Notes under the pieces: generated by a model
The model's input: the letters and a program-made list of their open reading frames with translations, nothing else
Told to the model about the DNA's origin: nothing
Databases searched by the model: none
Translations under genes and position numbers: made by a program
Source of the DNA: Flavobacterium frigidimaris
GTDB lineage: Bacteria; Bacteroidota; Bacteroidia; Flavobacteriales; Flavobacteriaceae
Length of the DNA: 64,000 nt
Assembly: GCA_900129595.1 (NCBI GenBank)
Contig: FQWG01000004.1
Coordinates: 124,001 to 188,000 of the forward strand
Reading direction: 5' to 3'
Part shown: positions 24,449-32,997 of the stretch, one piece after another
Layout of the letters: the number at the start of each line of letters is the position of its first letter
Position numbering within the stretch: position 1 is the stretch's first letter

Positions 24449-26842
24449 ATGAAAAAAAATCCCACCTCAATTCTAGCCGTAGTATGCATTTTAGCAATTC
24501 TTGGTATTATTTATGCCTCGATGATGCCCCAATGGATTTCGAAAGATGAAGAAGCGCTTGCAGAATTTTCTACAGAAAGAGCCCTAAATCAAGTCGAAAT
24601 TATTGCTCAAAAACCGCATTATGTCGGCTCAACCAATCATGAACTTGTAGCCAATTATCTTAAACTGGAACTCAATCGAATTGGATTAGAAACTTCTATT
24701 CAGGAAGGTTTTACTCTTAATGACAAAGGACTTTTAGTAAAATCTAAAAATATTCTGGCCCGTATAAAAGGGACCAATAATACAAAAGCGTTATTATTAT
24801 TGTCGCATTATGATAGTGCGCCGCATTCGTTTTCTAAAGGTGCAAGTGATGACGCCTCAGGAGTAGCGACTATTCTGGAAGGAATTCGCGCTTTTTTATA
24901 CGCCAAGCAGCCGCATAAAAACGATATTATCATTCTTTTTTCTGATGCCGAAGAATTAGGTCTAAATGGTGCTGCTCTTTTTGTCAACGAGCATCCCTGG
25001 GCAAAAGACGTTGGTTTGGTCATTAACTTTGAAGCAAGAGGTTCATCAGGACCAAGTTATATGCTGATGGAAACCAATAAAGGAAACGAAGCGCTTGTAA
25101 AAGAATTTGCCAATGCAAAAGCTAAATATCCGGTTTCGAATTCGTTAATGTACAGTATTTACAAAATGCTTCCCAACGATACCGATCTTACAGTTTTTAG
25201 AGAACAAGGCAAGATTCAGGGATTTAATTTTGCGTTTATAGACGGGCATTACAATTACCACACCCAGCAAGACGATGTACAGCATTTAAGCAAAACCACA
25301 CTGGCACATCAGGGAACGTACCTGATGCCTTTATTAAAATACTTTTCGAATGCTGATTTAACTTCAACAGATTCAACTGAAGACCATGTTTATTTCAGTG
25401 TTCCGTTTTCCTTCATCAGCTATCCTTTTTCTTGGGTTATACCAATGACTATAGTTGCTTTGGGTTTATTGATTCTTTTTGTTTTTATAGGAAAAGCGAA
25501 GCGTGTCATTACGTTCAGGGAAATTTTCAGAGGATTTGTTCCGCTTTTGGGATCACTTGTTGTTTCAGGGTTAGTTACTTTTTTAGGCTGGAAAATCCTG
25601 CTGCAAATCTATCCGCAATATTCAGATCTTCTTAATGGCTTTACTTATAATGGTCACGCCTACATTGGCGCCTTTGTAACATTAAGTATTGCAATCTCTT
25701 TTGCTTTTTACCACCATTTTTCAGAAGCAAAGATCACAATGAACCATTTTGTAGCTCCATTGCTGCTTTGGATTATCATAAACGCGTTTCTGGCAAATAG
25801 CCTGACTGGCGCCGGTTTCCTGATCATTCCGGTTTATTTTGGAGTGCTTCTTTTTGGAATTTTTGTCATCACACAACACTATAGCTTAGGCTTAAACCTT
25901 TTATTTTGCATTCCTGCCCTAGCCATTATAGCCCCTTTTATCTTAATGTTCCCTATTGGACTAGGATTAAAAATTCTCTTTGGAAGTGCAATTCTAACCG
26001 TTTTACTTTTTGGATTATTACTTCCCGTATTTGGGGATTTCTTCAAAAAAGGAGTCTGGACTATGTTCTTTTTTGCAGTATCTATTGGATTTTTTATTTA
26101 CGCAGGTTATCATTCGGGATACCAAAAAGGAGAAGCCAAATCAAACAGTTTATTATATGTGTATAACGCCAATACAAATTCTGCCGTCTGGACTACTTAT
26201 GACGTTAATTTAGACGAGTGGACGAAAAGTTATTTAGGAGAAAAAAATCAAAAAGCTGTTGGCTTAAATGCGCTTCCATTGACGAGTAAATACAATTCAG
26301 GCTTTACCTATAGTGCAATTGCACCTGTCGTTGAGCTTGCAAAACCAACTATTGCATTTTTGAAAGACAGTACTGTTGGTAATAACCGATATCTGAAAAT
26401 TAAAATAACGCCTAACCGAAAGGTAAACCGTTATGATATTTATGCCAATCCTAAAATGACTTTTTTCAATTTTAAAGCTAATGGTGTTTCCACTTCCGAT
26501 CAAAAAGGAAATCGTCTGGAACGGGATGGCTCAAAAATCCTGTGTTATTATGTCGTTGCCAACGAACCTCTTGTCATGGATTTTTACATCAATAAATCAT
26601 CTATTTTTGATATGGATCTAATTGAAAGTTCTTTTGACTTAATGACAAATCCCTTACTAAAAATAAAACCAAGAAGCGACTGGATGATGCCAACTCCTTT
26701 TGTTTTAAACGATGCTGTATTAATTCAGCAAAAGATAAAAAGATACACGGCACCTGTAGCTGTTCCGGCAGCCGCAACAGTAGTAAAAGACAGCACGCTG
26801 ATTGCAAAAGACAGTTTAAAACAAGTTGTCAGACCTGAATAA
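24449..26842 (+). CDS. M28 family zinc aminopeptidase with multi-spanning membrane domain
   Basis: 797 residues. An N-terminal signal anchor (residues 8-25) is followed by an M28 peptidase domain with di-zinc ligands H120 (LSHYDS), D134/D135 (GASDDASG), E168/E169 (SDAEELG), E195 (NFEARG) and a final His in YHTQQDD near residue 270. Residues from about 330 to 560 hold around eight hydrophobic segments, and a periplasmic C-terminal domain follows. The layout resembles the Fxna-type peptidases of eukaryotic ER and bacterial relatives. It probably trims peptides at the inner membrane. Confidence 0.9.
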   Translation: MKKNPTSILAVVCILAILGIIYASMMPQWISKDEEALAEFSTERALNQVEIIAQKPHYVGSTNHELVANYLKLELNRIGLETSIQEGFTLNDKGLLVKSKNILARIKGTNNTKALLLLSHYDSAPHSFSKGASDDASGVATILEGIRAFLYAKQPHKNDIIILFSDAEELGLNGAALFVNEHPWAKDVGLVINFEARGSSGPSYMLMETNKGNEALVKEFANAKAKYPVSNSLMYSIYKMLPNDTDLTVFREQGKIQGFNFAFIDGHYNYHTQQDDVQHLSKTTLAHQGTYLMPLLKYFSNADLTSTDSTEDHVYFSVPFSFISYPFSWVIPMTIVALGLLILFVFIGKAKRVITFREIFRGFVPLLGSLVVSGLVTFLGWKILLQIYPQYSDLLNGFTYNGHAYIGAFVTLSIAISFAFYHHFSEAKITMNHFVAPLLLWIIINAFLANSLTGAGFLIIPVYFGVLLFGIFVITQHYSLGLNLLFCIPALAIIAPFILMFPIGLGLKILFGSAILTVLLFGLLLPVFGDFFKKGVWTMFFFAVSIGFFIYAGYHSGYQKGEAKSNSLLYVYNANTNSAVWTTYDVNLDEWTKSYLGEKNQKAVGLNALPLTSKYNSGFTYSAIAPVVELAKPTIAFLKDSTVGNNRYLKIKITPNRKVNRYDIYANPKMTFFNFKANGVSTSDQKGNRLERDGSKILCYYVVANEPLVMDFYINKSSIFDMDLIESSFDLMTNPLLKIKPRSDWMMPTPFVLNDAVLIQQKIKRYTAPVAVPAAATVVKDSTLIAKDSLKQVVRPE

Positions 26843-26881
26843 TTAACATTTCTTAAATAACCCGATTCTAACCAAACCATT

Positions 26882-27748
26882 ATGAAGAAATTATTCCTGC
26901 TTTTTGCCCTTGTAGGCTGTTACAATGCAAATAGTCAAACTTTAGAAGAAAAAATAGCGGCGAAAGCGTGTAGCTGCTTACAGAAAAGTAAAGAAATAAA
27001 CGAAGAGATATATAGAAACTGTCTGACTAATTCTATGTCAGAAGTGGTATTGAATGATAAAGATGCTAAAGTAAGAGAAGGAATCAGTACTGTAGAAGGA
27101 ATCAAGAGCCTTCTACAGAAATCGGATGCCACTATTGGTAAAACCTGCCCTGATTTAGTACCAAAAGCCTCTGAAAACAAGTCGGATATTTATTATAGCG
27201 ACTCTAAAAACAAAGAAGCACAAAACGCGTATCAGACTGCAAAAGGTTTTATGCGCAACAAAAATTACAAATCAGCCATTGAAAATTTTCAAATTGCCTT
27301 AAAACAAGATCCGAATTTTGTTTTGGCGCTCGATGACATGGCAGTTTGTTACAGACAATTAGAGGATTATGACAATGCGGTTAAATATTATAAAAAGTCA
27401 CTGGACATTTATCCTGAAGGCGAATTTGCTTTAATGAACATTGGTGTGGCTTATACTTTAAAATCTGATTTTAACAGCGCTGTATCGTATTATGAAAAAC
27501 TAATACACTATCAGCCTGATAATGCTGAAGGGTATTTTGGAGCCGGAAAAAGCTATTTTGCCCTAAATAATGATGAAAAAGCGCTAAATGATATTTTTAT
27601 TGCCCACAGAATCTATACTGCTGACAAATCAGACTATACAAAAGATACCGAAATAATAATGAGCGCTATTTATCAAAAAATGGTAAAAGAAAACAAGGAA
27701 GATATCTTTAAAAAAATTGCAGCCGAAAATAATATTGCAATCGAATAA
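26882..27748 (+). CDS. TPR protein with signal peptide
   Basis: 288 residues. A signal peptide (MKKLFLLFALVGCYNANSQ) is followed by a cysteine-containing N-terminal domain (KACSCLQKSKEINEEIYRNC), then three to four tetratricopeptide repeats from about residue 115 (for example ALDDMAVCYRQLEDYDNAVK). Periplasmic scaffold, partner unknown. It is 39 bp downstream of the M28 peptidase gene, so it may be part of the same transcript. A bidirectional terminator follows. Confidence 0.88.
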   Translation: MKKLFLLFALVGCYNANSQTLEEKIAAKACSCLQKSKEINEEIYRNCLTNSMSEVVLNDKDAKVREGISTVEGIKSLLQKSDATIGKTCPDLVPKASENKSDIYYSDSKNKEAQNAYQTAKGFMRNKNYKSAIENFQIALKQDPNFVLALDDMAVCYRQLEDYDNAVKYYKKSLDIYPEGEFALMNIGVAYTLKSDFNSAVSYYEKLIHYQPDNAEGYFGAGKSYFALNNDEKALNDIFIAHRIYTADKSDYTKDTEIIMSAIYQKMVKENKEDIFKKIAAENNIAIE

Positions 27749-27756
27749 ATGGAATC

Positions 27757-27791
27757 AAAGGGCAAAAGCTATTCTAAAGTTTGCCCTTTTT
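27757..27791. terminator. Bidirectional terminator between convergent genes
   Basis: AAAGGGCAAA (27757-27766) pairs with TTTGCCCTTT (27780-27789) with T-runs on both strands, between the TPR gene and the rhodanese gene. Confidence 0.85.
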
Positions 27792-27793
27792 GT

Positions 27794-28189
27794 TTAACAG
27801 GCACATTCAGTCTTCAAACCTGCTTTTATTCCGTTTGTTCCTTCAGTGGCATAACCGTCGAACTTCCACCACTCGATTCCGCCCATTAATTCTTTTACTT
27901 TAAATCCTAATTTTGCCATATTCAATGCTCCTCTTGTCGAAGCATTACAACCAATTCCGTCGCAATACGTTACATACAAAACCGCTGTATCCAGGTGTTT
28001 TGTACTGTCAATCGTCATTTCACGATGCGGTATATTAATTGCGGTCGGGATATGCTCAGCTTCAAAACCAAAAGCTTTTCTGGCGTCAATAACGACTATT
28101 TTTTCTCCGTTATTCAAAGCATCAAACAAATCAGAAGGATCCATTTCGAATGCCAATTTATTTTCGTAATATTTAATTTGTGCTTCCAT
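27794..28189 (-). CDS. Rhodanese-like sulfurtransferase
   Basis: 131 residues, single rhodanese domain: VIDARKAFGFEAEHIPTAIN and the active-site loop YCDGIGCNAST, followed by LGFKVKELMGGIEWWK. The catalytic Cys sits in this loop with a second Cys five residues on, which may support persulfide exchange. The C-terminus ends CAC. It is divergent from a MetR-like LysR gene with a shared 144-bp intergenic region, which points to sulfur-metabolism control. Confidence 0.9.
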   Translation of the reverse strand: MEAQIKYYENKLAFEMDPSDLFDALNNGEKIVVIDARKAFGFEAEHIPTAINIPHREMTIDSTKHLDTAVLYVTYCDGIGCNASTRGALNMAKLGFKVKELMGGIEWWKFDGYATEGTNGIKAGLKTECAC

Positions 28190-28216
28190 TTTATACTTTT
28201 TATATTTTTAGTTTTT

Positions 28217-28224
28217 CAAAAGTA
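28217..28224 (-). promoter_or_regulatory. Candidate -7 element for the rhodanese gene, in the divergent region
   Basis: TACTTTTG on the minus strand is a full TAnnTTTG match, 28 bp before the rhodanese ATG. Just upstream is TTTTC (28236-28240) ... GAAAA (28250-28254), a dyad that could be an operator for the divergent LysR protein; this is weak. Confidence 0.4.
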
Positions 28225-28333
28225 ATGCAACAGCCTTTTCTATAAAAACGAAAAGAATTCATCTGTTTGATTACTTTTTTTCATAGAAAAACCATTCTAA
28301 AATTTTGTTCCTTTGCATCTAAACTCCCAAGAA

Positions 28334-29236
28334 ATGGAAATACGTCATTTACGATTAATAAAAGCAATTGTCGAAGAAGGAAGTATCACCAAAGCAATTG
28401 ACAAATTGCATTTGACGCAATCAGCCTTGAGCCACCAGCTCAAAGAAGCCGAATACCAATTGGGAACTGCCATTTTCCTGCGAACAAACAAAAAGCTGGT
28501 TTTGACTAAGGCTGGCGAAAAAATATACGAACTCGCAAATGAGATTCTGGATAAACTCTCAGCAACTGAATCTCAAATCAAGCAAATGGTATATGGCGAA
28601 CATGGCGAAATCAGAATTAGTACTGAATGTTTTTCGAGTTATCACTGGCTTCCCCCGGTTTTAAAACAATTCCACCTTTTGTATCCTAATGTAGACTTAA
28701 AAATTGTTACAGAAGCAACCCATATTCCACTGCAAAAACTATTAGAAAATGTAATTGATATTGCGATTATCAGCGATCAGATCAAAGACAACAACATCAA
28801 ATATATTGAGCTTTTTCAGGACGAAGTTGTGATGGCCGTTTCTGAAAATCATGCCTGGGGGAACAAAAAATACGTTGTTGCCGAAGATTTTATCAACGAA
28901 CATTTATTGATTCACTCCCTCCCGATGGAAACGGTGACCATTCATCAGTTTATTTTAGCTCCGGCAAAAGTTACTCCAAAAAAAGTCACTCCGTTGCCAT
29001 TGACCGAAGCTTCTCTCGAAATGGTTAAAGCAGATATGGGCGTAATGTCGATGGCAAAATGGGCATTGTTGCCACATTTAAAAAACAATCCAATTAAGGC
29101 CATTAAAATTGGAAAAAACGGATTGAAAAGGAAACACTTTATTGCCATTCGCGAAAATCAGAAATACCCGGATTACTTTTATCACTTTATTACCTTTTTA
29201 CAAAACGAAATCAATCTGCAATGGAATATTCAATAA
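28334..29236 (+). CDS. LysR-type transcriptional regulator, MetR-like
   Basis: 300 residues from the ATG at 28334 (MEIRHLRLIKAIVEEGSITK). A TTG seven codons upstream is possible but gives an atypical leader. The winged helix-turn-helix is at 1-60 (LHLTQSALSHQLKEAEYQLG). The effector domain begins EIRISTECFSSYHWLPPVLKQFHLLYP, which resembles the MetR effector domain (IECHSCIQWLTPALENFH). MetR senses homocysteine and controls methionine genes. It is divergent from a rhodanese gene that it likely regulates. Confidence 0.88.
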   Translation: MEIRHLRLIKAIVEEGSITKAIDKLHLTQSALSHQLKEAEYQLGTAIFLRTNKKLVLTKAGEKIYELANEILDKLSATESQIKQMVYGEHGEIRISTECFSSYHWLPPVLKQFHLLYPNVDLKIVTEATHIPLQKLLENVIDIAIISDQIKDNNIKYIELFQDEVVMAVSENHAWGNKKYVVAEDFINEHLLIHSLPMETVTIHQFILAPAKVTPKKVTPLPLTEASLEMVKADMGVMSMAKWALLPHLKNNPIKAIKIGKNGLKRKHFIAIRENQKYPDYFYHFITFLQNEINLQWNIQ

Positions 29237-29259
29237 GATTTTCTTTTGATATACGAATT

Positions 29260-29395
29260 AATCTCGCAAAGTCGCGAAGACGCAAAGCTTAAATGAATAG
29301 TAAATTTGAATAGTTTCCAGCTAAAGCTGAAGGCAATTCAAAAAACACTTTGAACCTTTGTAACTTTGCGCCTCTGAACCTTTGAACCTCAAAAA
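29260..29395. repeat. Octamer-periodic inverted repeat before the SDR gene
   Basis: Left arm 29260-29290 holds GCAAAGTC, GCGAAGAC, GCAAAGCT in an 8-nt frame. The right arm, about 29348-29390, reads CTTTGAAC, CTTTGTAA, CTTTGCGC, CTCTGAAC, CTTTGAAC, also in an 8-nt frame. The right array reaches to within a few bases of the ATG at 29398. Confidence 0.6.
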
Positions 29396-29397
29396 AA

Positions 29398-30222
29398 ATG
29401 AAAAAAATAAGCATTTTAGGCTGCGGCTGGCTGGGTTTACCTTTAGCGAAAACCCTTATCAAAAAAGGACATTCAGTAAACGGATCTACAACTTCTGAAA
29501 ACAAACTTTCGATTTTAGAAAATATTGGAATAAATCCTTTTTTGGTAACACTTGAAAGCGAAAGAGCTTCAGAAAGTATAATTGATTTCCTTAATAATAG
29601 CGAAATCCTAATCATTGATATTCCGCCAAAATTGCGAGGAAATAATGCTGATTTATCTGATCCTTCACGAAAGATATTTGTGGAGAAGATTCAGAATTTA
29701 ATTCCATTTATAGAAAAATCAACGATAAAAAAAGTACTTTTTGTAAGTTCAACTTCAGTTTACGGAGATGAAAACGAATTAATTACTGAAGAAACGATTC
29801 CGAATCCGGAAACTGAAAGCGGCAAACAATTGCTTTTAGCAGAAGCCGTTTTACAAAACAATCAAAACTTCGAAACCACTATTTTGCGCTTTGGCGGATT
29901 AATTGGTGAAGACCGTCATCCTGTAAAATTCCTGGCCGGAAAAGAAAACCTCGAAAACCCGGATGCTCCCGTAAACTTAATTCATCAAAATGATTGTATT
30001 TCAATCATCGAAGAAATCATCAATCAATCAAAATGGAATGACGTTTTTAATGCTGTTGCTCCTTTTCATCCCACAAGACAAGAATATTACACGCAAAAAG
30101 CAATAGATCATAATTTGAGTTTGCCAAAATTCAACAATGAAGAGTCAAATATCAAGAAGGTTATTTCAAGTAAAAAAATTGAAAACAGTTTAGGTTATCA
30201 ATTTAGTTTAGAAAATTACTAA
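29398..30222 (+). CDS. NAD(P)-binding SDR-family protein
   Basis: 274 residues. The Rossmann motif ILGCGWLGLPLAKTLIKKGH starts at residue 5, and VLFVSSTSVYGDENELITE is the extended-SDR Ser/Tyr region. The fold matches YeeZ-like NAD-dependent epimerase/dehydratase proteins. YGDEN lacks the usual YxxxK, so catalytic activity is uncertain. Cytosolic; substrate unknown. It is preceded and followed by dispersed repeats. Confidence 0.87.
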   Translation: MKKISILGCGWLGLPLAKTLIKKGHSVNGSTTSENKLSILENIGINPFLVTLESERASESIIDFLNNSEILIIDIPPKLRGNNADLSDPSRKIFVEKIQNLIPFIEKSTIKKVLFVSSTSVYGDENELITEETIPNPETESGKQLLLAEAVLQNNQNFETTILRFGGLIGEDRHPVKFLAGKENLENPDAPVNLIHQNDCISIIEEIINQSKWNDVFNAVAPFHPTRQEYYTQKAIDHNLSLPKFNNEESNIKKVISSKKIENSLGYQFSLENY

Positions 30223-30232
30223 AATTCTACAA

Positions 30233-30297
30233 TGTCAGGCTGAGCGAAGTCGAAGCCCATCAAAATTCATAAGCCTTAGACTTCGTTCAGGGTGACA
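30233..30297. repeat. 65-bp palindromic REP-like repeat, copy 1
   Basis: The ends TGTCAGGCTGAGCGAAGTCG and (reverse) TGTCACCCTGAACGAAGTC form an imperfect stem around a 15-20-nt AT-rich loop. The same 65-bp element lies at 60044-60108 in the opposite orientation; the arms are conserved and the loops differ. It lies 11 bp after the SDR gene stop. Confidence 0.75.
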
Positions 30298-30424
30298 ATC
30301 AGTCAAAAGAAAAATCTCTGTGATAAAAACCAAAACTTAAATTTACTTATATAACTTACATGGTTTAAAAAACTTTGCGAACTTTACGTAAACCCTTTGC
30401 ATCTTTGCGGTTAAATTAAAAACT

Positions 30425-30901
30425 ATGGAAACAGTCTATATCAATTCGCCTTTAGGAATCACCAAAATTGTTGGAGATAAAGAGGGTGTTGCTGTAATTT
30501 CAGTTTCAGATGTCGGTACAAGTGACGTTTCTACAGAAATTCCGGAAGTCTTAAAAGATGCTGTTTCGCAGCTTCAGGAGTATTTTGATAAAAAGAGAAC
30601 CCATTTCGATTTTAAACTAAATCCAAAAGGAACTGAATTTCAGCAAAAAGTATGGAAATCACTTCTGGAAATTCCATACGGAAAAACCATAAGTTATATG
30701 GACCAGACTAAAAAACTGGGCGATATAAAAGCAATTCGTGCCGTAGCATCGGCAAATGGCAAAAATCCGTTATGGATTGTAGTTCCCTGTCATCGCGTTA
30801 TTGGTACAAATGGTTCCTTAACAGGTTACGCTGGTGGTTTATCCCGTAAAAAATGGCTAATCGAACACGAAAATCCAACTACACAACAGAGTTTGTTTTA
30901 A
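30425..30901 (+). CDS. ogt: Methylated-DNA--protein-cysteine methyltransferase
   Basis: 158 residues. The suicide cysteine is C122 in the signature IVVPCHRVIG; the helix-turn-helix around FQQKVWKSLLEIPYGKTISY and AIRAVASANGKNP flips the base. The protein moves the alkyl group from O6-alkylguanine to itself. It lacks the N-terminal Ada regulatory domain. The next two genes encode a DnaQ-like exonuclease and an AlkZ-like protein in the same direction. Its 202-bp upstream spacer carries CTTTGCG-type repeat units (30370-30414). Confidence 0.95.
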   Translation: METVYINSPLGITKIVGDKEGVAVISVSDVGTSDVSTEIPEVLKDAVSQLQEYFDKKRTHFDFKLNPKGTEFQQKVWKSLLEIPYGKTISYMDQTKKLGDIKAIRAVASANGKNPLWIVVPCHRVIGTNGSLTGYAGGLSRKKWLIEHENPTTQQSLF

Positions 30902-31030
30902 AAACACAAATTTTACAGATTTGTACCAATTAAAATTATAGCTTTATATTTACAAAAAGTAAGTATGTGTAATTGTTTTATTCAAAGTAATCTGTACCAA
31001 TTCGTGTAATTCGTGTTAAACCAAACAACT

Positions 31031-31744
31031 ATGATTGAAAAAATAAACCTTAATAACATTCTGTTTCTGGATATAGAAACGGTTCCGGAAGAAGAGAACT
31101 TTAATTCGCTTGACGCAGAAATGCAGTCGCTTTGGGATCATAAAACGCAATACCAAAGAAAAGAGGAGTTTACGCCGGAAGAATTTTATGATCGTGCCGG
31201 AATTTGGGCTGAATTTGGAAAAATTGTCTGCATTTCGGTTGGATACTTTACTATCAAAGGTGACATCAGGAATTTCAGGGTAACATCGTTTTTTGGCGAT
31301 GAAAAAAAGATTCTAAAAGACTTTAATAATTTATTAAACAATCACTTCAATCAGCCTCAACATCTTTTGTGTGGTCATAATGCTAAGGAATTTGATATTC
31401 CGTTTATTGCGCGACGTATGATTATCAATCAGATTGCGATTCCGGACAAACTGAACTTATTTGGGAAAAAACCCTGGGAAATTGCACATTTAGATACTTT
31501 AGAATTATGGAAATTTGGTGATTACAAACATTTTACTTCTTTAAAATTACTGACTAAAATTCTTGGCGTTCCCTCTCCAAAAGGAGATATTGACGGAAGT
31601 CAGGTTGGTCATGTTTTTTATGTTGAGAAAGATATTGACCGAATTGTAACTTATTGTGAAAAAGATACTATTGCTGTAGCGCAGATTTTCCTGCGTTTAC
31701 GCCGTGAAGATCTATTGATTGATGAAGAGATTATTCATGTTTAA
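31031..31744 (+). CDS. DnaQ-like 3'-5' exonuclease (PolB exonuclease type)
   Basis: 237 residues from the ATG at 31031 (MIEKINLNNILFLDIETVPE). A GTG six codons earlier is less likely. Exo I is FLDIETVPEE, exo II is LLCGHNAKEFDIPFIARRM, and exo III is IVTYCEKDTIAVAQIF. These are the DEDD residues of the RNase-H-like proofreading fold, and the protein fits the predicted PolB exonuclease-like family (PF10108). There is no polymerase domain. It sits between ogt and the AlkZ-like gene. Confidence 0.9.
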   Translation: MIEKINLNNILFLDIETVPEEENFNSLDAEMQSLWDHKTQYQRKEEFTPEEFYDRAGIWAEFGKIVCISVGYFTIKGDIRNFRVTSFFGDEKKILKDFNNLLNNHFNQPQHLLCGHNAKEFDIPFIARRMIINQIAIPDKLNLFGKKPWEIAHLDTLELWKFGDYKHFTSLKLLTKILGVPSPKGDIDGSQVGHVFYVEKDIDRIVTYCEKDTIAVAQIFLRLRREDLLIDEEIIHV

Positions 31745-31753
31745 TTATTAGGT

Positions 31754-31785
31754 ACAAAGCTGCAAAGGAACAAAGCTGCAAAGCT
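31754..31785. repeat. Four-unit octamer array
   Basis: ACAAAGCT, GCAAAGGA, ACAAAGCT, GCAAAGCT follow one another at exact 8-nt spacing between the exonuclease and AlkZ-like genes. No opposing arm is present, so this is a half-array. Confidence 0.65.
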
Positions 31786-31812
31786 TACATAAAGACTAAA
31801 ATGTTTTACTAA

Positions 31813-32886
31813 ATGACACATCAGGAAATATCTCATTATCGTCTTGTTTCTCAAAAGTTATACAAAACAAGTAAAAGTTCTCCACAGGAAATTGTGCATC
31901 ATCTTGGTGCCATGCAGGCTCAGGATTATGCAATGGCAAAATGGGCGATTGGTTCAAGATGTGACGCTACTGAAGCGGCAATCGAAGAAACCATTAATTC
32001 TGCGAAAATCATTCGGACGCATATTCTTAGACCCACCTGGCATTTTGTTTCTGCAGATGATATTTACTGGATGTTGGATCTTTCTGCACCACAAGTCAAA
32101 AGATTTACTGCTTCTGCCGCTAAAAAATATGGTTATGATGCCAAAAAATTAGATCAGACTAATATGGCTATCGAAAAATTGTTATCAGGAAACAATCATC
32201 TCACACGCGATGAAATCATGCAGGAACTCAATATCAAAAAAACGTCGAGTGATGATTTTTTAAGTGCCGCCATAATGATGAATGCAGAATTGGACGGGCT
32301 GGTTTGTAATGGAAAAATGAAGGGCAAACAAATTACTTATTCCTTACTTGAGGAAAGAGTTGCTAAACCCAAAAACAAATTAACAAAAGAAGAAGCACTT
32401 GCAAAATTAGCCAAACGTTACTTCGAAAGCCACGGCCCTGCTACACTTCCTGACTTTTCGTGGTGGTCCGGTTTTTCTCCAACTACCTGCAAGATAGCCG
32501 TTAACGCAATTGAATTGCAATTGAATTCGGTTGAAATTGATAATCAGGTCTATTGGTTTGGAAAAGCGATTTCTGATGTAACCAACTTCCGCGAAAGCGT
32601 ACACTTTCTTCCCGCTTTTGATGAGATTTTAATTTCATACAAAACCCGCGAAGCTTCTATTTTATCAGAACATCAGGCTAAAGCGTTTACCAATAATGGA
32701 ATTTTCAAACCCATTATTCTCGAAAATGGAAAAGTTATAGGTACGTGGAAACGAACAATCAAAAAAGATCATGCAAAAATAGAAACACAATTTTTTGATA
32801 TAACGGAAAACGAAAAAAAGACAGCTCTTTTTGAAGGCATTCAATCTTTTGAAAACTACCTGGGAACAAAAATTATTATTGAATAA
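31813..32886 (+). CDS. AlkZ-like winged-helix DNA glycosylase family protein
   Basis: 357 residues of the HTH_42 (PF06224) family. The predicted catalytic QxQ motif is Q35-A-Q37 in LGAMQAQDYAMAKWAI, followed by LRPTWHFVSADDIYWML. This is the arrangement of AlkZ, which unhooks bulky or interstrand-crosslink alkyl lesions, as opposed to the QxD form of E. coli YcaQ/AlkX. The C-terminal part includes FLPAFDEILISYKTR. Co-direction with ogt suggests an alkylation-repair group. Confidence 0.87.
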   Translation: MTHQEISHYRLVSQKLYKTSKSSPQEIVHHLGAMQAQDYAMAKWAIGSRCDATEAAIEETINSAKIIRTHILRPTWHFVSADDIYWMLDLSAPQVKRFTASAAKKYGYDAKKLDQTNMAIEKLLSGNNHLTRDEIMQELNIKKTSSDDFLSAAIMMNAELDGLVCNGKMKGKQITYSLLEERVAKPKNKLTKEEALAKLAKRYFESHGPATLPDFSWWSGFSPTTCKIAVNAIELQLNSVEIDNQVYWFGKAISDVTNFRESVHFLPAFDEILISYKTREASILSEHQAKAFTNNGIFKPIILENGKVIGTWKRTIKKDHAKIETQFFDITENEKKTALFEGIQSFENYLGTKIIIE

Positions 32887-32997
32887 TTTGGTTTTTCACA
32901 AAATCAATGATGTTTCAACTCAATACTTGTGGTTTCATCAATAAAATCTTTGTGCATTTTATCGTTAAATAATTACATTTACAAAAAAAACAGAGTT

